Origin: Apus apus
Taxonomy: Eukaryota > Chordata > Aves > Apodiformes > Apodidae
NCBI RefSeq assembly: GCF_020740795.1
Contig: NC_067301.1
Span: 5,952,001 to 6,016,000, forward strand
Length of the DNA stretch: 64,000 nt
Direction of reading: 5' to 3'
Below, piece by piece: positions 1-13,192 of the stretch. The notes beneath the pieces are model-generated. The model ran no database searches, was not told the origin of the DNA, and saw only the letters and a program-made list of their open reading frames with translations. How positions within the stretch are numbered: position 1 is the first letter of the stretch; each line of letters starts with the position of its first letter. A program made the position numbers and the translations under genes.

Positions 1-158
1 GCCCATTCCCTCCCCCCTCACTCCTCCAAAAATCCACACAACAACCCACCTCCCCGCCCCAAAACACCTGCGGCTGCAGCGACAGACGCTGCCCTGTGGG
101 CACACAGGGGGGGTTCCCACTGTCCCCCTGCCCTCTCCCTCTCTGTGCCAGCTCCTCA

Positions 159-2984
<2,826 letters not shown>

Positions 2985-2985
<1 letters not shown>

Positions 2986-3112
2986 GGGGGGGAGCGAGCG
3001 CGCAGCCGGCGGCGTGCACGGAGGTGGAGCAGCCCCCGGGATCCGCCGCCGTTCCCGCAGCAAAACCGCAAGCGGCAGCTCCGGAGAGCGGCGGATCCTC
3101 GGCGGAAATAAT
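2985..3112 (+). promoter_or_regulatory. CpG-rich segment, likely FAM43B promoter or leader
   Basis: This short block is dense in CpG (GCGAGCGCGCAGCCGGCGGCG) and lies upstream of the FAM43B start, separated from it by a minisatellite. CpG density and position suggest a promoter or 5' UTR. No TATA box or start site can be fixed from sequence alone. Confidence 0.4.
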
Positions 3113-3535
3113 CCCCGCGTCCGTCCCATCCATCCCCGCATCCGTCCCATCCATCCCCGCATCCATCCCATCCATCCCCGCGTCCACCCCCATCCCCGCG
3201 TCCATCCCATCCCCGCGTCCATCCCATCCATCCCCGCGTCCATCCCATCCCCGCATTCACCCCCATCCCCGCATCCACCCCCATCCCCGCATCCATCCCG
3301 TCCCCGCGTCCACCCCCATCCCCGCATCCACCCCCGTCCCCGCATCCACCCCCGTCCCCGCATCCATCCCCGTCCCCGCATCCATCCCGTCCCCGCATCC
3401 ACCCCCATCCCCGCATCCCCCCCCATCCCCGCATCCCCCCCCATCCCCGCATCCCCCCCATCCCCGCATCCATCCCCGCATCCCCCCCCATCCCCGCATC
3501 CCCCCCCATCCCCGCATCCCCCCCCATCCCCGCGC
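3113..3535. repeat. CATCCCCGCATCCAC-type minisatellite upstream of FAM43B
   Basis: Some 25 or more imperfect units of about 14-22 bp, built from CATCCCCGC plus ATCC/TCCACC, run without interruption. Early units are longer (CGTCCCATCCATCCC) and late units shorter (CATCCCCGCATCCCCCC), showing internal sub-families. The repeat keeps several frames open on both strands, producing spurious Pro/His/Ile-rich or Gly/Asp/Met-rich reading frames. It ends 150 bp before the FAM43B ATG. Confidence 0.9.
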
Positions 3536-3684
3536 CGGGCTCCCGGCAGCTGCATCCCGGGGTAGGAGCATCTCCCGCTCCCCGCCCTGGGTGGGGTTGG
3601 GGTTGGGGGGGGATAAACCCCCATCCCCCGCTTTCAGCCGGCTTTTTTTTTTTGGGGGGGGGGGTTGGGTTGGGTTGGGGGGGG

Positions 3685-4648
3685 ATGTTGCCCTGGCGGC
3701 GGAGCAAGTTTGTGCTGGTGGAAAAGGATGGGAAGTGTCAAGGGAAGAAGAGCCTGGGGTTGAGCTACGCGGCGTTCCTGGCCGGGTTCCTGCGCTCCTG
3801 CCCGGCTCTCCTCCCCGCCTGTCCCCTGGAACGCTTGGGGAGCGTTTTCCGAGGCAAAAGGCAAAAAGTGGAAGTGACGAAGGAAGCCCCGAGCTACACG
3901 GTGAGGTACCTGGGCAACGCCGTCACCCTGCGGGCCAAGGGAGAGGGCTGCACGGAGGAGGCGGTGGGGAAGATCTGGGCCAAGAGCGACGGCGGGGCCG
4001 GCGGGGCCAAGATGAAGCTGACTCTGGGACCCCAAGGCATCCGTATGACCCCCTGCGAGAAGGGGGCCCGCCGGCCCGGCCATGCCTACCTCCTGCACCG
4101 CATCACCTACTGCGCCGCCGACCGTCGGCACCCCAAGATCTTCAGCTGGGTCTACAGGCACCAGGTGAAGAACAAGGCGGTGGTGCTGCGCTGCCACGCC
4201 GTCCTGCTCTCCAGAGCCGACAAGGCCCGGGCCATGGCTCTGCTGCTGTACCAGACCTCGGCCTCTGCTTTCGACGAGTTCAAACGCCTCAAGAGACAGA
4301 GCGATTCCCGTCACGTCCAGCAGCAGCTCCTGGGGGAGGCCGCCGTGCCCCTCGAGCCCCTGCGCCGCCTGCTCAACGCCCCGCGGCCCTACCGCCCGCC
4401 CGCCGAGAGGGCCCGCGCGGCCCCCCGCCTCAGCTCCATCCTGGAGGAGGAGGAGGAGGACGAGGAGGAAGAAGACGAGGCCTTCCACACCACCAGCTCC
4501 CCCCAGGAGGACGGGGGGGCCCAGCGTGCTGAGGCTGGCCAGGGAGATGGGGGGGTGCAGCCTGCGTGGCCCCCCGCTTGCCCACCGCCCCCCGGGCGCC
4601 CGCCTTGCACCCCGAGTTGGGAGCCTCCCGGGGGACAAAGCTGGATGA
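3685..4648 (+). CDS. FAM43B: FAM43B, PTB-like domain protein, with apparent +1 frameshift
   Basis: A single-exon gene starting [18 protein letters not shown], as FAM43B does. A phosphotyrosine-binding (PTB/PID)-like domain covers roughly residues 65-200, with blocks such as [25 protein letters not shown] and [10 protein letters not shown]. An acidic Glu/Asp run follows near residues 252-266. After the acidic run the starting frame reads into unrelated Gly/Pro-rich sequence. The next frame instead gives [19 protein letters not shown] and stops at 4646-4648, which resembles the family's C-terminus. The shift falls at the seven-G run 4513-4519; with six Gs the protein would be 320 aa, close to the usual length of about 329. 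This is more likely a homopolymer error or recent indel than a new C-terminus. The function of FAM43B is poorly known. Identity is secure; the C-terminus is uncertain. Confidence 0.92.
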
Positions 4649-4743
4649 GGCCGGCACCCCTGGAAGGGGGTGGGTTGGCACCCCCACGGACCCACCTGCA
4701 CCCCCCCCAAAACCCTGCTGCCCCCCACAAACCTGCTCTCTGT

Positions 4744-4749
4744 AATAAA
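4744..4749 (+). terminator. FAM43B polyadenylation signal AATAAA
   Basis: A canonical AATAAA lies 95 bp after the corrected FAM43B stop and is followed by a GT-rich segment (GTGAATCGGTGTTTT), as expected at a cleavage site. It implies a 3' UTR of only about 120 nt. Confidence 0.7.
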
Positions 4750-5837
4750 GTGAATCGGTGTTTTCGGCGCCTGTGTCTCACCCGGGCAAACGGGAGAGGA
4801 GGAGTTAAGGGAGGCAGTTTTGGGAAGGGTGGGGGGGGTTTCATAGCAAATTTACCCTTGGTAAGGTTGGGGGGGGGGCGCTGCAGGGGTCCCCAGAGCT
4901 TTCCACACCCTCTCTGCAGCACCAAGGGCTGGGGAAGAGCTGCGAAGGGTAGTCATGGAAACGGTGATTCTTAAATATAGAGCTGGGGTGCTGGGGGGGG
5001 GAAACTGGGGGGGCTGGGCTGGGGGTTTCAGCCCCTGGGATCCCTGGCGGAGAGCAAGGCTGGCCTGCAGCCCCCTCCTCCACCCCAAAAGCAGCTTCGA
5101 GGCCCTGAACATCAATAATTTACCCAAAACTACTATTTTTGTCTTCTCCTCGTGCCGCTTTCCCGGAATATGTGATGGCAAGAGGGAGGGGGTGGGGGGG
5201 GAGCAGGGTCTTGTTTTCCTCTCCCCCCCCCCCCCGCTAAGCACAGCCCTGAATAGGGTGGGGGAGTAGGACCCTAAAAAATGGGGCTGGGGGCTGCATC
5301 CCCACAGCCCTGTGCTGTGTCCTCGCAGTGTGGGGGGGGGGCACCTCGGGGCTGTGGGGTGCAGCTGCCCCACACCCCGCTGAGGGGGTGTCAATGTGCA
5401 CACCCCCCCCCCCCCAGTTCTACAGGGCTGGGGTTTGGGCAGAAGCCCCCCACCGTCCAGCCCAGGGGGGAGAGGATTTGACCTGACACCCCCTGAAGCT
5501 TCACAGCAGGCAGAGACTGAAGCAGCTCCATCCACCCAAAGCCCTGCGGGGGGGGGGGGGGGTTTGCCCCCCTCCCCAGGGCCCTGAAGCCGTTGGGATT
5601 TAGACCCCAACACCAAACTCCCGAGGAATGGCAAGGATCTGGAGCAATCCCCCTCACCACCGGGGCCTTACGAGGCCGGGCTTTAAACCCCCCCAACAAG
5701 ACCCTGGGGGTGTGGGGGCGAGGTTTACTCCCCAAAAGGCTCTAGGGTGGGGAGGGCTGAGATCAGACCTGCCCCTCTCAGGCCCCAGGGCTGGAATTTA
5801 CCCTCCCCTGTAGGCCCCGTGGGGCCGCCATCTGCCC
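4750..5837. other. intergenic region FAM43B-MUL1
   Basis: About 1.1 kb rich in G and C homopolymers (for example 5223-5235, 5401-5415, 5550-5562). No exon or transposon was recognised. Confidence 0.5.
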
Positions 5838-5910
5838 CTCCTTCCCTTTTCTTCCCCTTTCTTCTCCTTTCTTCCCCCTCCTTCTCCCTCCTTCCCCCTT
5901 CCCAGACCCG
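5838..5910 (+). repeat. polypyrimidine tract upstream of MUL1
   Basis: A nearly pure C/T tract (repeats of CTTCCCCTTT and CTTCTCC) about 210-280 bp before the MUL1 start. Such purine/pyrimidine mirror tracts can adopt H-DNA and are frequent near promoters; any role here is inference. Confidence 0.7.
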
Positions 5911-6014
5911 CCGGGGCCGAGATTCTGCCTCTCCCGACCCCCCAACAAGGATTTGCTCAGCTCAGGGGCCTTCTTTCCCTCCTCCCCCTCCCTCCCATCC
6001 TTCCACCCCCTCCA

Positions 6015-6120
6015 GCAATGGCGGCCACGGCGCCCCCCGTTTCCATGGTGACGGCGGCAGCGGCCGGCGCGCCGCGGGTTGCGTCATCACCGTGCGCCGG
6101 TTGCCGCGGTAACGGCGGCC
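6015..6120 (+). promoter_or_regulatory. MUL1 CpG promoter/leader with X-box (RFX) motifs
   Basis: This CpG-rich block sits directly before the MUL1 ATG. Positions 6100-6113 read GTTGCCGCGGTAAC, a perfect match to the RFX X-box form GTNRCC-N2-RGYAAC, and end only 7 bp before the ATG. Positions 6049-6062 read GTTTCCATGGTGAC, a weaker X-box with two mismatches. Between them TTGCGTCATCA (6079-6089) resembles a C/EBP-ATF (CRE half) site. No TATA box is seen. Motifs are direct observations; binding is inferred. Confidence 0.55.
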
Positions 6121-9100
6121 ATGGAGGGCGGCGGGCGGCCCTCGGTGGCCCAGGCCGCGCTGCTGGCGGCCAGCACGGCCCTCACCGCCCTGCTCTACTC
6201 CTTCTACCGCCAGAATGCCCGAGTCGCCCGCGGGCTGGCGGTGGGTACCAGAGGCCCCCGGGGCAGCGCGCACGGGCCCGGGCCTGGCCCCGCGGCCTAG
6301 TTCCGGCGGCTGAGCCGTTTCCTTTCCCGTAGGGCGCCAGGAGGATCCAGCTGGATGAGGATCTGCGGGCGGTGCTGCTGGAGGCGCCGGGGAGATGCGT
6401 TCCCTACGCCGTGATCGAAGGTAGGGAGGTGTGTGGGGGGGTGGTCCTGGCTGGGTGGGTTTCAGCCCCGGCCTGCTCCCAGCACGGGGTGGTTGGGTTG
6501 GAAGGGATCAGGGTCAGGGCCTGTTCTCTCCCAATGTCTTTCCCAGTTGTCGAGGGTTTCCTCAGTCGGTTTGCTGATGCCACCAAGTTGGGCAGGAGGG
6601 TTGATCTGCCTGAGGGTGGGAAGGCTCTGCTGAGGGACCTGGACGGGCTTGTTCCAGGGGTGGAGGATAAATGGATGAAGTTCTTCATCATGGCCACGTG
6701 TCAGATCCTGCACAGGTTGTCACAACAACCCCGAGCAGTGCTCCAGGCTTGGGGAACAGTGGCTGGAAAGCTGCCCCTGGTGAAGCCATGTTGGCTGCCA
6801 CCAGGCACCCCAGGATGCCACATGGTGGGCTTGTCCACCAGGACTTGAAGGTTCTTTTCCACAGAGCTGCTCTCCAGTGGGTCAGCTCCTAACCTGTCCT
6901 GGTTCCTAAGGTTGTTCCTCCCCAGGTGCAGGACCCAGGTCTCCCTGGACAGCAGCACAGCTGGTGGATCCCACTCCTTCCAGTTGGGAATCATCAGCAA
7001 ACCTGCTGAGAGGACACACTGTCCCTTCATCCAGGTCATTGTGTTGCTGATTCAAGGGCAGGTTGGACAGAGTTTGGAGCAACCTGGGCTGGTGGGAGGT
7101 GTCCCTGCCCACGCAGAGGGGTTGGATCAAGGTGATTCCATCCAACCCAAACCATTCCATGAATCTATGATCACAACCCTCTGCCCTTTGGACACTTCTT
7201 AACCCCTCACTGCCCCTTCACCCCAGCCACGTTTCCCTGTGAGGATGTTATGGGAGATGGTGTCCAAAGCCTCTCTGAAAGGGGGGTAGACACCATCCAC
7301 TGCCCTGCCCAGCCCAGCTCCCCCTGTGCCCACCAGGACAGCTCAAAACACTCACTCAGGCTCTTCAGCCCTGTGTGATGAAAATGAACCAGCAGAAGGT
7401 TAATGAGCACCTCTCACCTGCTTTGGGTTTGTCTCCCAGGTGTGGTGAGGTCTGTGAAGGAGACCCTGAGCAGCCAGTTTGTGGAGAACTGCAAGGGAGT
7501 CGTTCAGAGGTTGACTCTGCAGGAGCACAAGATGGTGTGGAACAGAACCACCCACCTCTGGTACGTGCCTGGCACCCACCAACATCCAACCCTCAGACCC
7601 CCGAGTGGGGGGACAGGCTGGAATGGCCCAACCAGAGCCCCTCAGGTGCCCCAGACCCCACACTGGTCCCATTGCAGCTGTCAAAATGGGGCACATTTGG
7701 GTTTTTAGAGTCCATGTAAGGGCTGTAGCTGAGGAGCACATAGAGTGGGCAGAGCATTTCTGAGCAGCCCGAGGCTGTTGTTGCAGAGCTGGCCACAGGA
7801 TGGTGTTTCCCCAGCAAAATGACACCTTTAAAGCAGGAATTCGGTTGGTTTGGGGTGATGAGGGGGGGTTAGAGGGGACAAAGAGCTCTCCTGGTGATGG
7901 TGGAAGCCCATGCTGCTTCCACAGGGAGTGGGGAAGTGTTGAGGTGAAGGCAGAGGGCCTGGAGCACACCTGGACAGCACCACGAGGGGAGAAGTGCTGC
8001 TTTCCAGTGAGTCCCATCCAAATGAACTTCCCTGAGGGCAGGTGACAGCTGGAAGCCCCCCAAAAAAAGCAGGTCAGCCCACGTGGCCTTTCCCTGCCAG
8101 CCCTTGGGGAGATGTTCCCCCTGGGATTTGCTTCATCCCCTTCCATAGCAGTGCCTGGAAGGGCTCCAGGAAAGCTGGGGAGGGGCTTTTCACCAGAGAG
8201 GGCAGTGATAGGACCAGGGGTGATGGTTTTAAACCGAAAGAGGGGAGATTTAGGTTGGACATGAGGAGGAAATTCTTCCCTGTGAGGGTGGTGAGAGCCT
8301 GGCTCAGGTTGCCCAGGAAAGCTGTGGCTGCCCCATCCCTGGCAGTGTTGAAGGGCAGGTTGGATGGGGCTTGGAGCAGCCTGGGCTGGTGGGAGGTGTC
8401 CCTGCCCATGCAGGGGGGTTGGAACTAGATGATCTTGAAGGTCCCTTCCAACCCAAACCATCCCATGGTTCCCCAGGAATGACTATGAGAAGATCATCCA
8501 CCAGAGAACCAACACCACCCCCTTCGAGCTGGGGCCCCCCGAGGACGGCGCCGGCGTCGCCGTCAGGGTGATGAAACCTCTGGAGGCCTCTGAGCTCAGC
8601 CTGGAGACTGTCCACGAGAAATTCCACCCTTCTGTCCAATCCTTCACCGACGTCCTGGGCCACTACATCAGTGGGGAGAGACCCAAGGGCATCCAGGAGA
8701 CCGAGCAGATGCTGAAGGTGGGCACAGCCCTGACGGGGGTTGGAGAGCTGGTCCTGGACAACACCACCATCAAGCTGCAGCCCCCCAAGCAGGGCATGCC
8801 CTACTACCTGAGTGGGGCTGATTTCTCTTCCCTGCTGGAAAAACAAGAAGCCAATGCCCGTTTCTGGAAAATCCTCACTGTCCTGTTTGGTTGTGCCACC
8901 TGTGCCATCCTCCTCTTCCTCCTCCGGAAGCAGTACCGACACCGCCGGGCAAAGAAGCACCTCAGGCAGATGCAGGAGGAATTCCGACAGGCCCAGGAAC
9001 GTCTGATGAGGGAAATGAACCCCCAGGGTGGAGAGAGCCTCAAAAATTCCTGTGTCATCTGCTTGAGCAGCACCAAATCCTGTGTTTTCCTGGAATGTGG

Positions 9101-9206
9101 CCACGTCTGCTCCTGCCACCCGTGTTACCACAGCCTTCCCGAACCCAAGAGGTGCCCGATCTGTCGCCAGGTCATCTCCAGGGTGGTCCCCTTGTACAAC
9201 AGTTGA
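6121..9206 (+). CDS. MUL1: mitochondrial E3 ubiquitin/SUMO ligase MUL1 (MAPL/MULAN), complete
   Basis: MUL1 is a RING E3 ligase of the mitochondrial outer membrane that modifies mitofusin, DRP1 and AKT. Exons: 6121-6240, 6333-6420, 7440-7560 and 8477-9206; phases agree at every junction and the total is 352 aa, the same as the human protein. The start has a strong context (GCGGCCATGG). A first membrane segment lies at about residues 9-27 and a second at about 238-259 (LTVLFGCATCAILLFLL). The BAM/GIDE domain between them has blocks such as ENCKGVVQRLTLQEHKMVW and YISGERPKGIQE. The C-terminal RING carries Cys302, Cys305, Cys317, His319, Cys336 and Cys339, numbering as in human, and the protein ends RVVPLYNS. 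Introns 2 and 3 are filled with CR1 fragments; one touches the exon 4 acceptor. The neighbours FAM43B and CAMK2N1 are syntenic in human. Confidence 0.97.
6540..7175. mobile_element. mosaic of CR1 LINE fragments in MUL1 intron 2
   Basis: Three pieces can be told apart. About 6540-6790 is plus-strand CR1 reverse-transcriptase sequence (FADATKLG, then LRDLDGL). About 6795-7045 is minus-strand CR1 (VLHLGRNNLRNQ, LESSSVEKNLQVLVD). About 7050-7175 is a plus-strand CR1 3' end (TTGGAGCAACCTGGGCTGG through CCATTCCATGAATCTATGATC). All are degenerate. Confidence 0.8.
7195..7390 (-). mobile_element. CR1 reverse-transcriptase fragment, minus strand
   Basis: The reverse complement encodes a decayed version of the CR1 RT block normally reading like VVYLDFSKAFDTVSHDVL (here VYPPFREALDTISHNILTG). 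It lies 50 bp before MUL1 exon 3. Confidence 0.6.
8145..8470 (+). mobile_element. CR1 3' end abutting MUL1 exon 4
   Basis: A 5'-truncated CR1 covers the family's 3' UTR (GGACATGAGGAGGAAATTC, GGAGCAGCCTGGGCTGG) to its tail (CCAACCCAAACCATCCCATGG). The tail ends about 6 bp before the AG of the exon 4 acceptor at 8475-8476, so the acceptor's pyrimidine-rich stretch is CR1-derived. Confidence 0.9.
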
Positions 9207-9269
9207 ACGTTGGTGGTCACCTTGGGGATGGGGGGTTGAGGGGGAAGGGGCAGGGAGAAGCTTTTTGGC

Positions 9270-9275
9270 ATTAAA
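9270..9275 (+). terminator. MUL1 polyadenylation signal ATTAAA
   Basis: The common variant ATTAAA lies 64 bp after the MUL1 stop and is followed by a GT/T-rich downstream element (GGTGTTGTTGTTTTTTTTTC), the usual layout of a cleavage site. Confidence 0.7.
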
Positions 9276-9383
9276 GCTGCAAAGGTGTTGTTGTTTTTTT
9301 TTCTGGCCTGGCTGCTTGGGTGGTTGGTTTTGGGGCAGGGGAGGGAGCAGGGGGGGCTTGAGATGGGGTGCAGAGCTGGTTCT

Positions 9384-9794
9384 TCAAAGGTTGATCCAGG
9401 CTTTTCAAAGGCTGATCCAGCTGATCCAGGCTCTTCAAAGGCTGATCCAACTGATCCAGGCTCTTCAAAGGCTGATCAGGCTCTTCAAAGGCTGATCCAG
9501 CTGATCCAGGCTCCTCAAAGGCTGATCCAACTGATCCAGGCTCCTCAAAGGCTGATCCAGCTGATCCAGGCTCCTCAAAGGCTGATCCAACTGATCCAGG
9601 CTCCTCAAAGGCTGATCCAGCTGATCCAGGCTCCTCAAAGGCTGATCCAGCTGATCCAGGCTCCTCAAAGGCTGATCCAGGGTCTTCAAAGGCTGATCCA
9701 GCTGATCCAGGCTCCTCAAAGGCTGATCCAGGCTCTTCAAAGGCTGATCCAGCTGATCCAGGCTCTTCAAAGGCTGATCCAGCTGATCCAGGCT
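9384..9794. repeat. 30-bp minisatellite just downstream of MUL1
   Basis: About 13 tandem units of 30 bp with core CTGATCCAGCTGATCCAGG followed by CTCCTCAAAGG. Some units carry CCAAC instead of CCAGC in a nearly alternating pattern, hinting at a 60-bp dimer; several units lack the inner CTGATCCAG, giving 21-bp short forms. Both strands stay open in several frames, giving meaningless repeat peptides. Confidence 0.93.
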
Positions 9795-12300
9795 CATATC
9801 CCACCCTGGAAGTTTTTTTGGGGAGAGATGAGGAGTTTCTCTCAGAGCTGCAGTTTCAAGCTCTTTGTGGTAGAGTTGGACTCTCAAGGTTTGTGTTGGG
9901 GGTTATTGACATTCCCAGCTTATAAATACATTGTGGGGAAGAAAAAAATCCATGGATTGTGGCTTCTGTGGAGTTCTGGTGATGCTACCACCTGGCTCAG
10001 AGACTCACAGAGCAGGGGGGTGGGATTTGAGGGAGCTCATGTTGCCAACAGGGGTCATTTTGTGACCATCCAGGACATCAGGTTGTTGTGACCAGATCAC
10101 AACAGGGAGGGGAAAACACAGGGGCTGATTCCTGCCCTTGGCTGGAGCTGGGATAGAAAAATGGGATGTGAAGGAATAAAATGGGATGGAAAGTGTGTTT
10201 GATTTGGGTCTTTAACTGGAGGGGAAACCCAGTCTGGAGCAGGGATGGAGGTTGGGATGAGGGGGGTGGATCAAGTCCCTCTGTGCTAAACCTGTGCCCA
10301 ACCCCTTGTCCATAACGGTGCCAGAGCTCCCAAATTCCACACAGAAAAGGAAAATTCCCTTCCCTGACTCCCCCATTTTGCCAAAACTCTGCTCCTGAGA
10401 GGGCTTAATGATCCCCAAGTGACACTTCAAGGAACATTTGCTGTGGAGGGTTCAATGTCACCACAGGGCTGGTCGGGGGAGCTCCTGTTTTGGGAGCCTG
10501 GAGGAAGAAGAGTCAAAATTCCTGGGACTGAAGCATCCCCTGGGATTTGAGGGAAGACCCAGCGTGTTCCCCTTCCCTGGAGCTCCCCAGCACTCTGAAA
10601 GGGAAGAGTTTTCCCTCGACTGCTTGGAAAACCAGTAGATTAAACACAGAAGTGGGTTATTTCCTTGTTAAACATTAACAGGCCCGGCTGGGCAGTGTCC
10701 AAAGGCCACTTGTGCTCCGTGGCACGTTCCCAGCAGCTTCATTTCCCAATGGAAATTCTCCAAGGAGCAAAACCTTGGTGCTGGGAATGGCCAGGCAGGG
10801 CCTCATCCAGCCTAGCTGCTGGCTGTAGATGGCAGTGGCTGCCCAACAAAACCCTGCCTGCAACAGGAAAGCTGGAATCCCACTGGGAAAAGCTTGAATC
10901 CCAGCAGAAAAAAGCCCAGATCCAAGGGGGAAAAACCAGACTCCCAGCTCTCTGAGGAGACATCCCTTGCTCTTCCCACAGCTCTCACCCTGCCTTGCCC
11001 TCCACACCCTTCTGCTGCTGCTGCCAGGAAATGAAATCTCCTTTGATCAGCAGCTCAAAGTGCATCGAGGGAATAAAAACAACAAACAAGGAACTCCCAA
11101 GACGTTCCCAGAGGGAAAATTCTCCCTGATCACACACAGAACACCACCCTCCTCCTGATCCAGGCCCAGCTGAGACCCGACTCCTTTACATAAAAGCCAT
11201 TTTCTCCTTTAACATTCACATTTTGAGGCTTTTTTCCATATTTGACCAAACCTGGATGGCTCCACCTGTCCCCATCAATAGTCACAGGCCTGTCAAGCCC
11301 CTGGTTCCCCCCCCTACACCCCACCCTTTTTTGAGGGGCTTCTTGATAACCCCTTGCCACAGCTCATGAGGGGCTGGAGCCTTTCCCACCCCCCCTTCCT
11401 TGTGCCATATCAAGGTTTTGTCTCCTTGGCTGCACTTCCCTGGGGACCAGCCACCCCAAAAAGCCTCCTGCCCTCCCTGGGGATAGTGGGGTGGTGGTCA
11501 CCCCCACCAAAGCAGAGGGGTGCAGGATGCAGCCCCAAGCCTGGGCTTTTTCCCTGGGGAACAGGCCATCATGTGAAGTCTAAAAATACCCTATTTATAT
11601 ATATATTTATTTCTTTTTTTGGTGGTGGTGGGGGGTCTGTGCTTTCCCCACCACCTTCCACCTCCTGTTCCCAAGCTTTCCCCCGCACCCTTATGTAAGG
11701 AGCTGACAGCTTGGGAGTGTGTGGGGGTGCTGGGGGGGCTCCTGCAGCTGAGGATTGCAGCAAACCAGGGATGTGGAGATGGGAACAGCCCCCCCCGGGC
11801 ACCAATGATAGGCACCCCCTATCATTGCAGGGTGCCCTGTGTCCCCCATCCCCATAACAAGCTCCTGCTTCCCAGAGAAATCCTCCCTAACCCCTCCTTT
11901 CCAATGGATTTTTTTGTGCTGCTGCCCCCGCTGTCCCACCCCCCAGCTTGGCAGGGGATGCACCAGGGGTGTCTGAAAACCCCCCCACACACCCCCACCC
12001 CCCACATTTTCGGTGGGCTTCCCCAAAACCATTCCCCTCTCCCTCCCCCCCCCCCCCTTCCTGAGCCGGGTTTGCTTTGCCGGGCAATGATCCCGGTGGC
12101 TGAACTGGGAAACAAAACCCAGTGGGAAGTTGGCAGGGACCCCAAAGCCCTCCCGCAGCCCCCCAGGAAAGGCTGGTGCAGGGACACGTCCTGGGAACCG
12201 ACAGCAGAGAGCACCCAGGCCACACCCCCACCCCCCCACACACACACTTTGCAGCCCCCCATGAAGTGCCAGAGGCTCTGCCGGGCAGATGTGGGGCTGA
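9795..12300. other. intergenic region MUL1-CAMK2N1
   Basis: I saw no coding exon, and no CR1 tail, in these 2.5 kb. The left half has ordinary base composition; from about 11280 it becomes C-rich with homopolymers, and a short TA-rich stretch lies at 11592-11614. Confidence 0.45.
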
Positions 12301-12339
12301 GCTGCAGATGTGGGGTGGAGCTGCTGCTCCCTGGGGACA

Positions 12340-12860
12340 GGCACGGGCTCCCCAAGGGTGCTGTGGGGCAGCCCTGGGGATCTGCAGGGTGGTGGGACAG
12401 CTCCGGGGTCCCTAAGGATGCTGTGGGGCAGCTCCAGTGACCCTCTGGGCTCCTGGGGATTCCGCTGGGCATCTCCGGGCTCCCCAGATGTGGCTATGGG
12501 GCAGCTTAGGCTTCCCAAGGGGTGCTGTGGGGCACCCCAGGGATTGGAGATGCTCTAGGGCAGCCCCGGGGATCCCCAAGAGGCTGCTGCGGGGCAGCTC
12601 AGGGCTCCCTGGGGATGCTCTGGGTAGACTGGGGCTCCCCAGATGTGGCTGTGGGGCAGCTCTGGCCTCCCTAGGGATGCTATGGGGCAGCTCTGAGCTC
12701 CCCAGATGTGGCTGTGGGGCAGCTTTGACCTCCCTAGGGATGCTATGGGGCAGCTCCCGGCTCCCTAGGGATGCTATGGGGCAGCTCCCGGCTCCCTAGG
12801 GATGCTGTGGGGCAGCTTTGAGCTCCCTAGGGATGCTGTGGGGCAGCTCTGAGCTCCGCG
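12340..12860. repeat. degenerate minisatellite upstream of CAMK2N1
   Basis: Imperfect units of about 30-60 bp built from GGGATGCTRTGGGGCAGCT and CTCCCTAG or CCCCAGATGTGGCTG repeat to within about 330 bp of the CAMK2N1 start. The last units at 12735-12850 are the most alike, which suggests recent turnover. Confidence 0.8.
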
Positions 12861-13192
12861 GGGGTCCGATGCGGGGCGGGCCGGGTGGGGCAGCCCGAGA
12901 GGCGGGGGGGGGGGAGGGGGGATCCCCGGGGCTCTGGGGCAGCCCACGGGGGGCGGTGCCGCTCCCGCCCCATCCTTCCCGGTCCCGCCTCCCGCTCCTC
13001 TATCGCCGGAGCCACCGGAGCCGCCACCGCAGCCGCGGGAGCCGCCAGCAGAGCCGGGCCGGGCCGGGATGATGTGACGGGGCGGTCGCGCCCCCCCCCC
13101 CCGCCTCCCCCGCTGCCCCGGGCCCGCGGGCCCCGCGCCCCGGGAGGCTGTCGGGGGGCGGCGGTGGCGGCGGGTCCCCCCCCGCCGCCCCC
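12850..13192 (+). promoter_or_regulatory. CpG island, CAMK2N1 promoter and 5' UTR
   Basis: An extremely GC- and CpG-rich block (such as CGCCGGAGCCACCGGAGCC) directly precedes the CAMK2N1 start and continues through exon 1 into the intron. No TATA box is seen. CpG density and position support a promoter; the start site is unknown. Confidence 0.6.

Noticed and set aside
9271-9887. Long repeat-peptide frames (EEPGSAGSAF, LDQLDQPLKS)
   Set aside because: Both are translations of the 30-bp minisatellite in different frames, with no start context or conservation.
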